From Flavobacterium sp. 90 (GTDB lineage: Bacteria > Bacteroidota > Bacteroidia > Flavobacteriales > Flavobacteriaceae): a stretch of DNA of 64,000 nucleotides. The notes under the pieces are model-generated. The model was given only the letters and a program-made list of their open reading frames with translations, was not told where the DNA came from and did not search any database. Where the stretch lies: positions 6,324,001 to 6,388,000 of the forward strand of contig NZ_SMGE01000001.1 in NCBI RefSeq assembly GCF_004339525.1, read 5' to 3'. The position numbers were made by a program, and so were the translations under genes. Below are positions 53,258 to 61,818 of the stretch, one piece after another. Every line of letters starts with the position of its first letter. Position 1 is the first letter of the stretch.

Positions 53258-53573
53258 TGCATTGCTTTTTTGTCACCTGAAATTACAAAATTTTTCAATG
53301 CCGATCCCAAAACAAGCATCTGAAATAGGGGTTCAGCCTGCTGTAAAACTAATAGGAAATTTTCAATAAAAACGGATTAAAAGAGCCGCGAAAATAGCAC
53401 CCACAGGCTCCTGCATGCGCATAACGGCCTTGCCGCCCTTCGGGACTTATAGCACTCCGGAGCCTTTATCGGGCGCTTGATTTTGTGCTTTCTTTTTTCC
53501 CGTTTTTCTTTTGAAAAATTTTATGCGGGGCTTGAGAAAAGACAGAAAAAATACTCACTTAAAATTTTGCATC
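53258..53573. other. Intergenic region with GC-rich structure before ssb
   Basis: This 316-base gap holds no gene. Around 53400-53470 it turns GC-rich with GGCTCC (53406-53411) and GGAGCC (53459-53464) as arms and an inner CCC-TTC-GGG hairpin. It may be a leading-region promoter, an RNA or a single-strand origin; no -7 box was clear. Confidence 0.35.
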
Positions 53574-53963
53574 ATGGAAATCTCAGGACGAATTACAAAA
53601 GATGCCGTAACGGCAAAAGTTTCAAATTACAGGGAGGTGGTAAATTTCTCCATTGCCATAAACGACAGCTACAGACCAAAAGGCTCCGGCGAGCTTAAAA
53701 AGATTGTAACCTACATCGACTGCTCCTATTGGATGGGTTCCAAAATGGCGCAGTGGCTAAAAAAAGGCACTGTGGTCGAACTCTTCGGGCGCATAGGTCT
53801 GAATGTCTACAATAATGCCGAGGGCAAAGCGCTCGGTTCGCTGACCTTTCACACCAGTAACATAAAAATACTGGTTTTCCCAAAAACAGAAAACGCTTCA
53901 GCTGTTCCTGCAGTCCAAAAGAAAAATGCGCCAAAAGATGAACCCGACGACCTGCCTTTCTAA
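53574..53963 (+). CDS. ssb: Single-stranded DNA-binding protein
   Basis: From the ATG at 53574 the protein has 129 residues; a longer frame at 53511 adds 21 residues with no family match. The OB fold runs over about 1-105: MEISGRITKDAVTAKVSNYR, then a NFSIAINDSYRP strand, IDCSYWMGSKMAQWLKKGT and VVELFGRIGLNVYNNAEGK. The C-terminus ends in DDLPF, the acidic tip that binds partner proteins. Conjugative elements often carry their own SSB to protect transferred single strands. Confidence 0.9.
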   Translation: MEISGRITKDAVTAKVSNYREVVNFSIAINDSYRPKGSGELKKIVTYIDCSYWMGSKMAQWLKKGTVVELFGRIGLNVYNNAEGKALGSLTFHTSNIKILVFPKTENASAVPAVQKKNAPKDEPDDLPF

Positions 53964-54001
53964 TTGGAATATATACCGTTTCACATCAAAATTTATACGC
54001 C

Positions 54002-54361
54002 ATGAAAGCCTTTGAAAAATCAGTTTACATAGAATATCCCGTATCTGCTCAGTTTAAAAAAATAGTCCTTTCCAATATGGAATCTTATGACGGGACAAAA
54101 AAAGAGCAATTGAAATCTTTCCTCGAAGACCTGCAGAAAAGCGGATGCATCTGCGGTATGATTTCAGAGTTTGTCTACAGCTCGGACTGCAAGAAATTCT
54201 ATATACAGCATTTGGATGATTTGGAAAATATCCGATACGAAATTGAAGATTCCCTTGAGGAATCTGTCAAAAACCGCCACCGAATGCCCCATTACACTTT
54301 TGTATGCTGGCTCTGCTTTGAAGAATACTGTTTTGACATCTACAGAAACAGTTTTGAATAA
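54002..54361 (+). CDS. Hypothetical protein between ssb and pcfK
   Basis: The 119-residue protein is soluble and mixed in fold, starting MKAFEKSVYIEYPVSAQFKK and containing GCICGMISEFVYSSDCKKFY and a C-terminal TFVCWLCFEEYCFDIYRN stretch. It has an unusual share of Cys and aromatic residues. No family was recognised. It is co-directional with ssb (38 bases) and pcfK (27 bases), so it is part of the same leading-region operon. Confidence 0.6.
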   Translation: MKAFEKSVYIEYPVSAQFKKIVLSNMESYDGTKKEQLKSFLEDLQKSGCICGMISEFVYSSDCKKFYIQHLDDLENIRYEIEDSLEESVKNRHRMPHYTFVCWLCFEEYCFDIYRNSFE

Positions 54362-54388
54362 CGCTTTTTCAATCTTAAATCTTCCTTT

Positions 54389-54769
54389 ATGAAAGCATCA
54401 GAGAAATTTAGAACCGCCATAGAAAGCTACCTGAGCGAAAAAGCGCAGAACGATGCCCTGTTTTCAGCGGACTATAAAAAAGAGAGCAAAAACCTTGAAA
54501 GCTGTTTTAACTACATTTTCGGCGAGGTCAAAAAAACAGGGGAATCCGCCTTTGACAATCAGGAAATCTTTGACATGGCTGTGAAGTACTACACAGACGA
54601 CACGATTGGAACGCCTGCCCCTGTTCAATGCAGAGTAGCAGTAAGCCCCACTGCTAAACCTGATTTATTCTCGACTGCCCCCGCAGTATCTCAAAACACA
54701 GTTCAAAAAACAGTGGCAGTACAATCCGTGAAGCCTGTACAGAAAACCCTAACACTCTTTGACTTATGA
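54389..54769 (+). CDS. PcfK-like protein
   Basis: The 126-residue protein has the PcfK N-terminal pattern MKASEKFRTAIESYLSEKAQ, the CFNYIFGEVKKTGESAFDN middle (about 40-58), and YYTDDTIGTPA near 70-80. A Pro/Val-rich linker leads to a short LTLFDL end that may bind a partner. PcfK and PcfJ genes occur as neighbours in Gram-positive and Bacteroidetes conjugative elements. The stop overlaps the start of pcfJ (ATGA), so translation is coupled. The role is unknown beyond association with transfer. Confidence 0.8.
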   Translation: MKASEKFRTAIESYLSEKAQNDALFSADYKKESKNLESCFNYIFGEVKKTGESAFDNQEIFDMAVKYYTDDTIGTPAPVQCRVAVSPTAKPDLFSTAPAVSQNTVQKTVAVQSVKPVQKTLTLFDL

Positions 54770-56082
54770 TACCCAAAACAGTTACAGAAAAAGAAATCAG
54801 CGCCTTAAGTACCACCCTAGCCCCAATCACAGCGCAGATGCATCATTGGGCGGAAAAAAACATTTTCCTGAAATGGGCGGTGCTCTCAAGGGGAAAATTC
54901 CATTGTCTGGAATGCACCCATTCGTGGAAGCCCGACAGCCAAAGCCAGTCTTGCCTGAATTATATCAACTGCACCGCCTGTCAAGGGAAACTCAAAATGC
55001 ATCAGTACAATCAGGTGCATTTCAGGGAAATCGAATACTGCGCCCTCACCGAAACCTGCTCTGGGTATCAGGTGGTGCGTATCATCTGCTCGCACAAGAA
55101 CATGAAAAAGAATGTTCTTCCCGCCTATTCCCACACGGAAGTCATGCAGCATTGGATAAATCCAAAAGGGGAAGTGCGCACCATCTCAAGAAGCACCAAT
55201 GTTTTTTCCAATGCCTATGATGCATGGCAGTACTATTCCCCTTTGGAAATCCGTCCAAAGGATTTTCAGAACTCGCCAAAATACCGCATCAATCCCTATA
55301 AGGTTTATCCGCACATGAAAGTGATTCCGCTTTTGAAAAGAAACGGTTTTAAGACTTCCACATATAGCATTGCACCGCAGATACTCTTTACTGCCCTGTT
55401 AAAGGACTGTATTGCAGAAACCCTTTTAAAAAGTTCGCAGACCACTCTGCTCAAGCATTACCTGACTTCGCATGAACAGCATCTGCGTGAAAACTGGCAG
55501 GCAGTAAAAACCTGCCTTAAACAGCGTTATCAGATTCAGGACATAAAAATTTGGGAGGATTATATTGCCCTGCTCCGATGGTTCAAAAAAGACCTCAGCT
55601 CCTCTGAGCTTGTCTGCCCTGAAAATTTAGACCAGGCACATGACAGGCTTGTTGCCAAAAAAAGGGACATACAGCGCAGAAAGCATCTTGCGCAGTTGCG
55701 TGCTGAAATACAGAAAGCAGAGCCGATTTATGAAAATGATAAAAAACAGTTCTTCGGACTTTCTTTTACCGATAATGACCTTACCGTAAAAGTCCTTGAC
55801 TGTGTGCAGGATTTTCTTCAGGAGGGCGACACGCTCCACCACTGCGTATTTACCAACGAGTATTATAAAAAGAAAGATTCGCTGATACTCTCGGCGCAGA
55901 TTGAAAACAGACCCGTGGAAACCATTGAAATCTCCCTTTCAAAAATGGAAATCATCCAGTGCAGGGGGCTTCGCAATAGAGCCACTAAATATCACAACAG
56001 GATTCTTAGGATTATAAATAAAAATCTGCCTGAGATTGCCGGGCGGTTGAAAAAACGAAAAAAGCAGACTGCTCCCGCTTAA
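54766..56082 (+). CDS. PcfJ-like protein
   Basis: The 438-residue protein shows the PcfJ pattern. The C-terminal third holds GDTLHHCVFTNEYYKKKDSL (about 353-372), then ETIEISLSKMEIIQCRGLRN. Residues about 35-80 carry Cys pairs (LECTHSWKP and NYINCTACQGKLKMH) that may bind zinc. The gene overlaps pcfK by four bases. PcfJ proteins are common in conjugative elements; their exact job is unknown, though the HHC and N-rich motifs suggest an enzyme or nucleic-acid binder. It ends at a strong terminator. Confidence 0.8.
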   Translation: MIPKTVTEKEISALSTTLAPITAQMHHWAEKNIFLKWAVLSRGKFHCLECTHSWKPDSQSQSCLNYINCTACQGKLKMHQYNQVHFREIEYCALTETCSGYQVVRIICSHKNMKKNVLPAYSHTEVMQHWINPKGEVRTISRSTNVFSNAYDAWQYYSPLEIRPKDFQNSPKYRINPYKVYPHMKVIPLLKRNGFKTSTYSIAPQILFTALLKDCIAETLLKSSQTTLLKHYLTSHEQHLRENWQAVKTCLKQRYQIQDIKIWEDYIALLRWFKKDLSSSELVCPENLDQAHDRLVAKKRDIQRRKHLAQLRAEIQKAEPIYENDKKQFFGLSFTDNDLTVKVLDCVQDFLQEGDTLHHCVFTNEYYKKKDSLILSAQIENRPVETIEISLSKMEIIQCRGLRNRATKYHNRILRIINKNLPEIAGRLKKRKKQTAPA

Positions 56083-56097
56083 CCCATTTAACTATTG

Positions 56098-56129
56098 ATA
56101 CCGCAGATTTTACACTGCGGTATTTTTTT
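56098..56129 (+). terminator. Terminator after pcfJ
   Basis: ATACCGCA and TGCGGTAT arms flank GATTTTACAC, followed by seven T. It lies 16 bases past the pcfJ stop. Confidence 0.9.
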
Positions 56130-56352
56130 GCGCGCGCAGACACTTTAAGGTTCACTGGCTGATCTTGATTTAGGGGCTATTGTGGAATGTTAAGTCAATT
56201 TCATCACAAAGTTCGGGCACGGCCTTCGGTTCTCCGCAAAAAATTCCCCCATAAATGCAGGGCTGCGCTCCTGCTTTATTGCGTTGCTTTCTGCGTTCGC
56301 TTGTCCCTGCCCGCACGGCGGTGCTGTAATTAATCTTAAAACTGCAGCAATT
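56130..56352. other. Intergenic region with GC-rich structure before radC
   Basis: No gene was found. The part around 56205-56320 is markedly richer in GC than its flanks, with CGGGCACGGCC and a TGCAGGGCTGCGCTCCTGC hairpin-like run (GCAGG/CCTGC). It resembles the region before ssb in style, but the two are not copies. A promoter or RNA leader is possible. Confidence 0.35.
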
Positions 56353-56823
56353 ATGAAAAATCAACATCAAAACACAGACTGGCAGAAAGTATCAGAAATC
56401 GAACTGATCTATAAAACCAAAGTAAAAAGCACTGAAAGACCGTGTATCACTTCTTCCAGAGATGCTTACCGACTGCTGCTCGACAGCTGGGATCCCGGCA
56501 AGATAGAATTCTTTGAGCAGTTCAAAGTGCTGCTGCTCAGCCAGTCCAACAGGGTTCTTGGAATCTACGAGGTTTCCTCAGGAGGCATTGCAGGAACTGT
56601 GGTTGATATGCGCCTGCTTTTCGCGGCAGCCCTGAAAGCTGCCGCCGTCGGGATCATTATCACCCACAACCATCCCTCCGGAAAAACATCACCTTCCGAA
56701 GCCGACAGGAATATGACCCGTAAAATCCGCGAAGCAGGAAAACTGCTGGATATTCCGCTGCTCGACCACCTGATCGTGACACCCGATACCTATTACTCTT
56801 TTGCAGATGAAGGCGCCCTTTAA
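56353..56823 (+). CDS. radC: RadC-family JAB-domain protein
   Basis: From the ATG at 56353 the protein has 156 residues, the size of short element-borne RadC proteins without the N-terminal helix-hairpin-helix. The JAB/MPN metal site is present: HNHPSGKTSPSEAD with the H-x-H, Ser and Asp in the usual order, and LLLSQSNRVLGIYEVSSGG before it. RadC family members are common in mobile elements; a nuclease or deubiquitinase-like role has been proposed, with no settled function. It ends in a hairpin terminator overlapping its stop codon. Confidence 0.9.
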   Translation: MKNQHQNTDWQKVSEIELIYKTKVKSTERPCITSSRDAYRLLLDSWDPGKIEFFEQFKVLLLSQSNRVLGIYEVSSGGIAGTVVDMRLLFAAALKAAAVGIIITHNHPSGKTSPSEADRNMTRKIREAGKLLDIPLLDHLIVTPDTYYSFADEGAL

Positions 56824-56834
56824 GGGCGTTTTAA
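56814..56834 (+). terminator. Terminator overlapping the radC stop codon
   Basis: CGCCC, loop TTTAA, GGGCG is followed by TTTTAA; the stop TAA lies inside the loop, so termination follows translation end closely. Confidence 0.65.
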
Positions 56835-56846
56835 TCTTTCATACCC

Positions 56847-56877
56847 TTGCGCTTTTCTGGTTTTTTAAGTAATTTTG
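56847..56877 (+). promoter_or_regulatory. Promoter of the 56882 gene (TTG, 20 bases, TAATTTTG)
   Basis: TTG (56847-56849) and TAATTTTG (56870-56877) are 20 bases apart, fitting the Bacteroidetes -33/-7 consensus. The predicted start of transcription falls within a few bases of the ATG at 56882, which would give a leaderless or nearly leaderless mRNA. Confidence 0.7.
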
Positions 56878-56881
56878 CCCT

Positions 56882-57121
56882 ATGAATCATGAAGAAATAA
56901 AACGCCATTTTGAGAGCAATCCGCCGCCAAAGGAAGTAGTATGGACCGAATGGGCGAAGATCACCGACACTCAGGTTTTCCTCAACAGCTGTTATACCAC
57001 CATCAGAAATTTTAACGGCCCGATAGACCGCTGTCCGGCATGGTGGCATTTAAGAGATTTTTACCTGCTTATGAAAAAAACAGCAGGCCAGCCGATCAGC
57101 GAAGAACCTGCTTCAGAATAA
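56882..57121 (+). CDS. Small hypothetical protein
   Basis: The 79-residue protein is soluble: MNHEEIKRHFESNPPPKEVV, then EWAKITDTQVFLNSCYTTIR and CPAWWHLRDFYLLMKKTAG. No family was recognised, although similar short proteins occur near radC and polymerase genes in Bacteroidetes elements. It has its own consensus promoter just upstream and a strong terminator after it, so it is a separate transcript. Confidence 0.7.
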   Translation: MNHEEIKRHFESNPPPKEVVWTEWAKITDTQVFLNSCYTTIRNFNGPIDRCPAWWHLRDFYLLMKKTAGQPISEEPASE

Positions 57122-57152
57122 TTCTGATCCTTCCGTAAATTCTTAATAAAGG

Positions 57153-57181
57153 AAAAAAGCACCGATTTGGGTGCTTTTTTT
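57153..57181 (+). terminator. Terminator after the 56882 gene
   Basis: AAAAAAGCACC and GGTGCTTTTTTT form a stem with a six-base loop and a T-run, starting about 30 bases past the stop. Confidence 0.9.
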
Positions 57182-57290
57182 ATGCCCCTAAAAATAAGGC
57201 TTTTTAAACTTTGTTATTATTTGGAACATTTTATTTTTAAAATTTGTTACCAACTGTACTAATTTTGGTCTGTATAAAATGATTAAGATT

Positions 57291-58472
57291 ATGAGCCGGG
57301 CTATTGTACATATCGACATGAACACGTTTTTCGTATCCTGCGAAAGACTGACAAATTCTGAACTTAACGGCATACCGCTTATCATTGGAGGCGGTGAGAG
57401 AGGCGTTGTGGCTTCGTGCTCCTATGAAGCCAGAAAATTCGGCGTGCGCTCGGCCATGCCGATCCATATGGCCATGAAGCTCTGCCCTCAGGCAAAAATT
57501 ATGAAAGGAGATATGGAACTCTATTCGAGACTTTCACACGACATTACAGAAATCATTCAAGAAAAAGCGCCCGTGGTGGAAAAAGCCAGCATTGACGAAT
57601 TTTATCTGGACATCACCGGCATGGATAAATTCTACGGCAGCTATAAATGGACCGATGAACTCGCACAGCGCATCACAAAAGAAACTGGTCTTCCCCTCAC
57701 CTTTGCGCTTTCTGTGAACAAAACCGTTTCGAAAATCGGAACCGGTGAGGGCAAGCAGAAACAGAACCTTGAAATTCCCGAGCATCTGGTGCAGTCCTTT
57801 TTGAATCCGCTCTCCATTAGAAAAATCCCGATGGTCGGACAGAAAACCTTCGAGCTTCTTTCCCGCATCGGCATCCGCACCATCCGCACACTCTCTGAAA
57901 TGCCTGCCGAATCCCTGCAGCAGATGATCGGCAAAAACGGAACCGAACTCTGGAAAAAAGCCAATGGAATTGATAACGCCCCTGTAGAGCCTTATACGGA
58001 GAGAAAATCAATTTCAACTGAACATACCTTTTCACAGGACACTATTGATGTTCTGAAACTAAACAGGATTCTTCAGGGCATGGTGGAGAAACTGGCTTAT
58101 CAGCTGCGCGCCGAGCAGTGGCTCACCTCAACGGTGACTGTCAAAATAAGGTACGCCAATTTTGATACCGAAACCAAACAGTCCAGAGTCCAGTACACCT
58201 CAGCAGATCACCTTCTGACCCAGACAGTGACAGATCTCTTTACCAAGCTCTACCAGCGCCGCATGAGGCTGCGCCTTATCGGAGTCCGTTTCAGCGGCCT
58301 TGTCAGGGGAACCTACCAGATTGACCTTTTCAATGATACCGAAGAAATGCTTTCACTCTATCAGGCAATGGACAGGATGAAGACCCGTTACGGCTTTGAT
58401 GCCGTTATGAGATGCGCCGGCGCATCTTTCAAACCCAACAATAAAGACGAAATTTTAAAACGCAAAAAATAA
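57291..58472 (+). CDS. dinB: Y-family DNA polymerase (Pol IV/ImuB-like position)
   Basis: The 393 residues (ATG at 57291; an ATG four codons upstream is also possible) have the Y-family pattern: IVHIDMNTFFVSCERLTN (first catalytic Asp in HIDMN), YEARKFGVRSAMPIHMAMK, and KASIDEFYLDITGM with the SIDE catalytic acids. The helix-hairpin-helix GTGEGKQKQN-like thumb and little-finger parts follow. A complete catalytic site points to an active Pol IV-type enzyme rather than a dead ImuB. Three bases separate it from the DnaE-type gene, so the two are co-expressed. Together they could act in translesion synthesis or in copying transferred DNA. Confidence 0.92.
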   Translation: MSRAIVHIDMNTFFVSCERLTNSELNGIPLIIGGGERGVVASCSYEARKFGVRSAMPIHMAMKLCPQAKIMKGDMELYSRLSHDITEIIQEKAPVVEKASIDEFYLDITGMDKFYGSYKWTDELAQRITKETGLPLTFALSVNKTVSKIGTGEGKQKQNLEIPEHLVQSFLNPLSIRKIPMVGQKTFELLSRIGIRTIRTLSEMPAESLQQMIGKNGTELWKKANGIDNAPVEPYTERKSISTEHTFSQDTIDVLKLNRILQGMVEKLAYQLRAEQWLTSTVTVKIRYANFDTETKQSRVQYTSADHLLTQTVTDLFTKLYQRRMRLRLIGVRFSGLVRGTYQIDLFNDTEEMLSLYQAMDRMKTRYGFDAVMRCAGASFKPNNKDEILKRKK

Positions 58473-58475
58473 ATC

Positions 58476-61400
58476 ATGTTTCTCAACTGCCACTCCTATC
58501 ATTCCCTGCGCTACGGCACTATTCCATTGGATGATCTGATCTGGCAGGCAGCCCATTGCAGTGTCACGGCAGCAGCCTTGACCGACATCAATACCGTAAC
58601 AGGGATTTATGATTTTATAAAAGGCTGCCAGGCTCAAGGCATAAAACCGCTTGTCGGGATAGAATTCCGCTGCAGGCACCACCTGCGCTATATCGGTCTT
58701 GCAAAAAATGCAGCAGGGCTTGCCCAAATGAACCGCTTTCTGACCGATCATAATTTCAGCGGTGCTCCGCTTCCTGAAAAGGCCCCGGCTTTGGAATCGG
58801 TATATTTTATTTATGGTCTGGAAAATGCGCCTGACCAGCTCGGCGAAAATGAATTTATAGGCATTGAGCCTGACCAGCTCGGCAGGCTTTTTATGCCTGA
58901 GCTTAAAAAGAAGATTTCCAAAATGGTTATCCTGCGGCCAGTGGTATTCCGTACCAAAAGGGAATACAACCTGCACCGAATCCTGCGTGCAGTCGACCTC
59001 AATGAGCTTCTCTCCAAACTCGGCCCTGATGACTGTTGCCGAAAATCGGATATCATGATTCCCGAAGCGGAACTTATCGCCCTGTATAAAGATTATCCCG
59101 AGATCATCGAGAATACCCAGTACATCATCGAGCACTGTAATTTTAAATATGATTTCGAAAGCCCGAAAAACAAAAAACACTACACCAAAAATAAAGCTGG
59201 GGACATTGCCCTTTTAACCACACTGGCCGAGGAAGGTCTGGTGTGGCGCTACGGACGCCATAATATCGAAGCGAAAGCGCGTGTGGAAAAAGAGCTAAAA
59301 GTCATCAATGACCTTGAATTCAGCGGCTATTTTCTCATTACCTGGGATATCATACGCTACAGCAACAGCCGCGGTTTCCTTCATATCGGAAGGGGATCTG
59401 GCGCCAACAGCATTATTGCCTACTGTTTGGGAATAACGGATATCTGCCCCCTGGAACTTGATCTGTATTTCGAGCGCTTCCTGAATGAAAACCGTAAAAG
59501 CCCTCCCGATTTCGATATTGACTGGTCTTGGAAAGAAAGGGATGTGATCCTGAAATACATCTTTGACCGCTACGGTTATGAGAATGTAGCTTTCTGCGGT
59601 ACCAATGTGGAATTCAAATACCGCTCGATTTTCCGGGAGGTCGGCAAGGTATTCGGCCTTCCCAAAGATGAGCTGGATATGCTGGCAAAAAATCCCATGA
59701 AGCTCCACCAGACCAATTCTATTGTCAAGCTGGTGCAGGAATACGGCATGATGCTCGAGAAATACCCCAACATGCGAAGCATGCATTCCTGCGGGATTTT
59801 GATCTCGGAAGAACCGCTGACCAATTACACGCCGCTGGAAATGCCTCCGAAAGGATTTCCCATAGTGCTCTTTGATATGCATACAGCTGAAGATATCGGC
59901 TTTGATAAATTTGACATCCTCAGCCAGAGAGGCATCGGACATATTGATGATACCGTGAAGATAATTGAGCAGAACAGAGGCATTCGCATCAATATCCGCG
60001 ACACGAGACTGTCAAAAAACGAACAGTCCGCAAACGTGTATCTTGCCGAGGGCCGGACAATCGGATGCTTTTACATTGAAAGTCCTGCCATGCGCGGCCT
60101 ATTGCGCCGCCTGAAATGTGATAATTATAAAACACTTGTGGCCGCCTCTTCGATTATCCGTCCCGGAGTGGCGCAGTCGGGAATGATGAAGGAGTACATC
60201 TTCCGACATAACAACCCGTCAAAATTTGAATATTTTCATCCTGTTTTCGAAAAGGAGCTTGGAGAAACCTACGGGATTATGGTCTATCAGGAAGACGTGA
60301 TCAAAATTGCCCTGCATTACGGCGGGCTTTCAGCCGCCGACGGAGATATCTTAAGACGTGCCATGTCAGGCAAGGGACGCTCAAAAGCGGCACTTCAGAA
60401 AGTAAAGGATGATTTCTTTATTTCAGCCGCCGCAAAAGGGCATCCCGAAGCGCTGAGCCATGAAATCTACCGCCAGATCGAGTCCTTTGCAGGTTATTCC
60501 TTCTGCAAGGCGCACTCGGCATCCTATGCCGTTGAAAGCTACCAGAGCCTTTACCTCAAGGTACACTACCCTGTTGAATTTATGGTTGCTGTGATCAATA
60601 ATCAGGGAGGTTTTTACCGCACTGAAATCTATGTGCACGAAGCCAGAATGGCCGGCGCTGTTATCCATACTCCCTGCGTGAATAAAAGCGGATATGAGAC
60701 TGCTCTTTACGGCAAAGATATTTATCTGGGTTTTATGCACCTGCAGGGCCTTGATTCCAAACTCTCGCACTTCATCGCTTATGAGCGCGAGAGAAACGGA
60801 GTTTATAAATCGCTCGAAGATTTTATAAACAGGGTTCCTATGGGCATCGAGAATATAAAGGTGCTTATTTTCATCGGCGCTTTCCGCTTTACGGGAAAAA
60901 CCAAAAATCAGCTGCTGGTGCAGGTAAGCCTTCTGATGAATAATTTTAAGCCCGAGAACCGCGGGCTCATGCTCATTGAACAGCCCGCCAAAGAATTTAA
61001 GCTGCCTGTTCTGGAGCGTTCGGTATTCGAAGATGCCTTTGATGAAATCGAGCTTTTGAATTTCCCTGTATCCTGCACCGTTTTTGATCTGCTGCAGACC
61101 AGACACCGCGGGGATGTGATGGTGCGCGACCTTTTGAAATACCATAAAAAGCAGGTCCGCATGCTGGCTTACCTCATCTCGACCAAGCAGGTGCCGACCA
61201 AAAGGGGCAATATGTATTTCGGGACATGGATCGACCATGAAGGAGCCTATTTTGATACGGCGCATTTCCCTGACAGTCTGGCAAATAATCCTTTTCAGGG
61301 AGGCGGCTGCTACCTGCTTTTGGGAACCGTGGAAATTGACTATCATTTTCCGACCATCACCATTTCAAGGATGGCGAAAATGCCTTTCATTCCTGATCCA

Positions 61401-61529
61401 AGATATTCGGACTCGGAAAAAAGATATACCACGCAGCACAATATAAAACAGGATATCAGCAGCACCCACCGCCAGCCTTATCCACAGGAACATGAAATCA
61501 ATCTGCCGCGCCACAGAATGAAATTCTAA
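58476..61529 (+). CDS. dnaE: DnaE-type DNA polymerase III alpha subunit (element-borne)
   Basis: The 1017 residues begin with a PHP domain (MFLNCHSYHSLRYGTIPLDD). The catalytic core contains FLHIGRGSGANSIIAYCLGI, then RKSPPDFDIDWSWKERD with the catalytic Asp pair. GIMVYQEDVIKIALHYGGLS and GYSFCKAHSASYAVESYQSL follow, all DnaE motifs. It is shorter than chromosomal DnaE (about 1150 or more) and close to the DnaE2 length, and it sits beside a Y-family polymerase as in mutasome operons. It probably helps copy or repair element DNA. It has a noticeably higher GC content than the chromosomal part of the window. Confidence 0.92.
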   Translation: MFLNCHSYHSLRYGTIPLDDLIWQAAHCSVTAAALTDINTVTGIYDFIKGCQAQGIKPLVGIEFRCRHHLRYIGLAKNAAGLAQMNRFLTDHNFSGAPLPEKAPALESVYFIYGLENAPDQLGENEFIGIEPDQLGRLFMPELKKKISKMVILRPVVFRTKREYNLHRILRAVDLNELLSKLGPDDCCRKSDIMIPEAELIALYKDYPEIIENTQYIIEHCNFKYDFESPKNKKHYTKNKAGDIALLTTLAEEGLVWRYGRHNIEAKARVEKELKVINDLEFSGYFLITWDIIRYSNSRGFLHIGRGSGANSIIAYCLGITDICPLELDLYFERFLNENRKSPPDFDIDWSWKERDVILKYIFDRYGYENVAFCGTNVEFKYRSIFREVGKVFGLPKDELDMLAKNPMKLHQTNSIVKLVQEYGMMLEKYPNMRSMHSCGILISEEPLTNYTPLEMPPKGFPIVLFDMHTAEDIGFDKFDILSQRGIGHIDDTVKIIEQNRGIRINIRDTRLSKNEQSANVYLAEGRTIGCFYIESPAMRGLLRRLKCDNYKTLVAASSIIRPGVAQSGMMKEYIFRHNNPSKFEYFHPVFEKELGETYGIMVYQEDVIKIALHYGGLSAADGDILRRAMSGKGRSKAALQKVKDDFFISAAAKGHPEALSHEIYRQIESFAGYSFCKAHSASYAVESYQSLYLKVHYPVEFMVAVINNQGGFYRTEIYVHEARMAGAVIHTPCVNKSGYETALYGKDIYLGFMHLQGLDSKLSHFIAYERERNGVYKSLEDFINRVPMGIENIKVLIFIGAFRFTGKTKNQLLVQVSLLMNNFKPENRGLMLIEQPAKEFKLPVLERSVFEDAFDEIELLNFPVSCTVFDLLQTRHRGDVMVRDLLKYHKKQVRMLAYLISTKQVPTKRGNMYFGTWIDHEGAYFDTAHFPDSLANNPFQGGGCYLLLGTVEIDYHFPTITISRMAKMPFIPDPRYSDSEKRYTTQHNIKQDISSTHRQPYPQEHEINLPRHRMKF

Positions 61530-61818
61530 TTTTTTTTATGTAAAGTCCTAAGAATGAATTAAATTTGATAGAGAAGCAAGAAAAGGAAAAGAAAAATAAG
61601 CATAAGGCACATCAGTTTTCTGCTGTTTCTTTTCCAAAGCTTTTGTTTTCGCTTTTCATTTTCTTTTATAAGCCTTTCAATGCGTCTGATGTCTATTGGG
61701 TAAGATTCCATAAGATCGTTTTGCCAAACTTAAGCGCAATGAAAAAAATAAAAGCCCCCTTAATGATATATTAGTATCAGAATAAGACATTTTTAAAACA
61801 GCCTTATAACGGAAAATT
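61530..61818. other. 289-base gap with no supported gene
   Basis: A plus-strand frame at 61565-61774 begins with TTG, lacks a ribosome site and has no recognisable protein. No hairpin or clear -7 box stands out. Only the AT-rich run before the SRAP gene suggests a promoter. Confidence 0.5.

Noticed and set aside
54759..55220. 153-residue plus-strand frame overlapping pcfJ in another frame
   Set aside because: It is a frame shadow of pcfJ, which has the expected motifs and start overlap with pcfK.
56170..56370. Minus-strand frame before radC
   Set aside because: It covers a GC-rich structured gap and has no recognisable protein.
57534..57964. Two overlapping minus-strand frames inside the Y-family polymerase gene
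   Set aside because: Both mirror the catalytic region of a real gene.
58455..59180. 241-residue minus-strand frame over the PHP domain
   Set aside because: It is a shadow of the DnaE N-terminus.
59295..59942. 215-residue minus-strand frame inside dnaE
   Set aside because: It is the reverse of the DnaE catalytic core, with no signal, start context or known family.
60423..61346. 307-residue minus-strand frame inside dnaE
   Set aside because: It lies fully within a strongly conserved polymerase gene on the other strand and shows only the composition of a mirror frame.
61565..61774. Plus-strand 69-residue frame with TTG start
   Set aside because: It has no ribosome site, no family and an odd composition; treated as non-coding.
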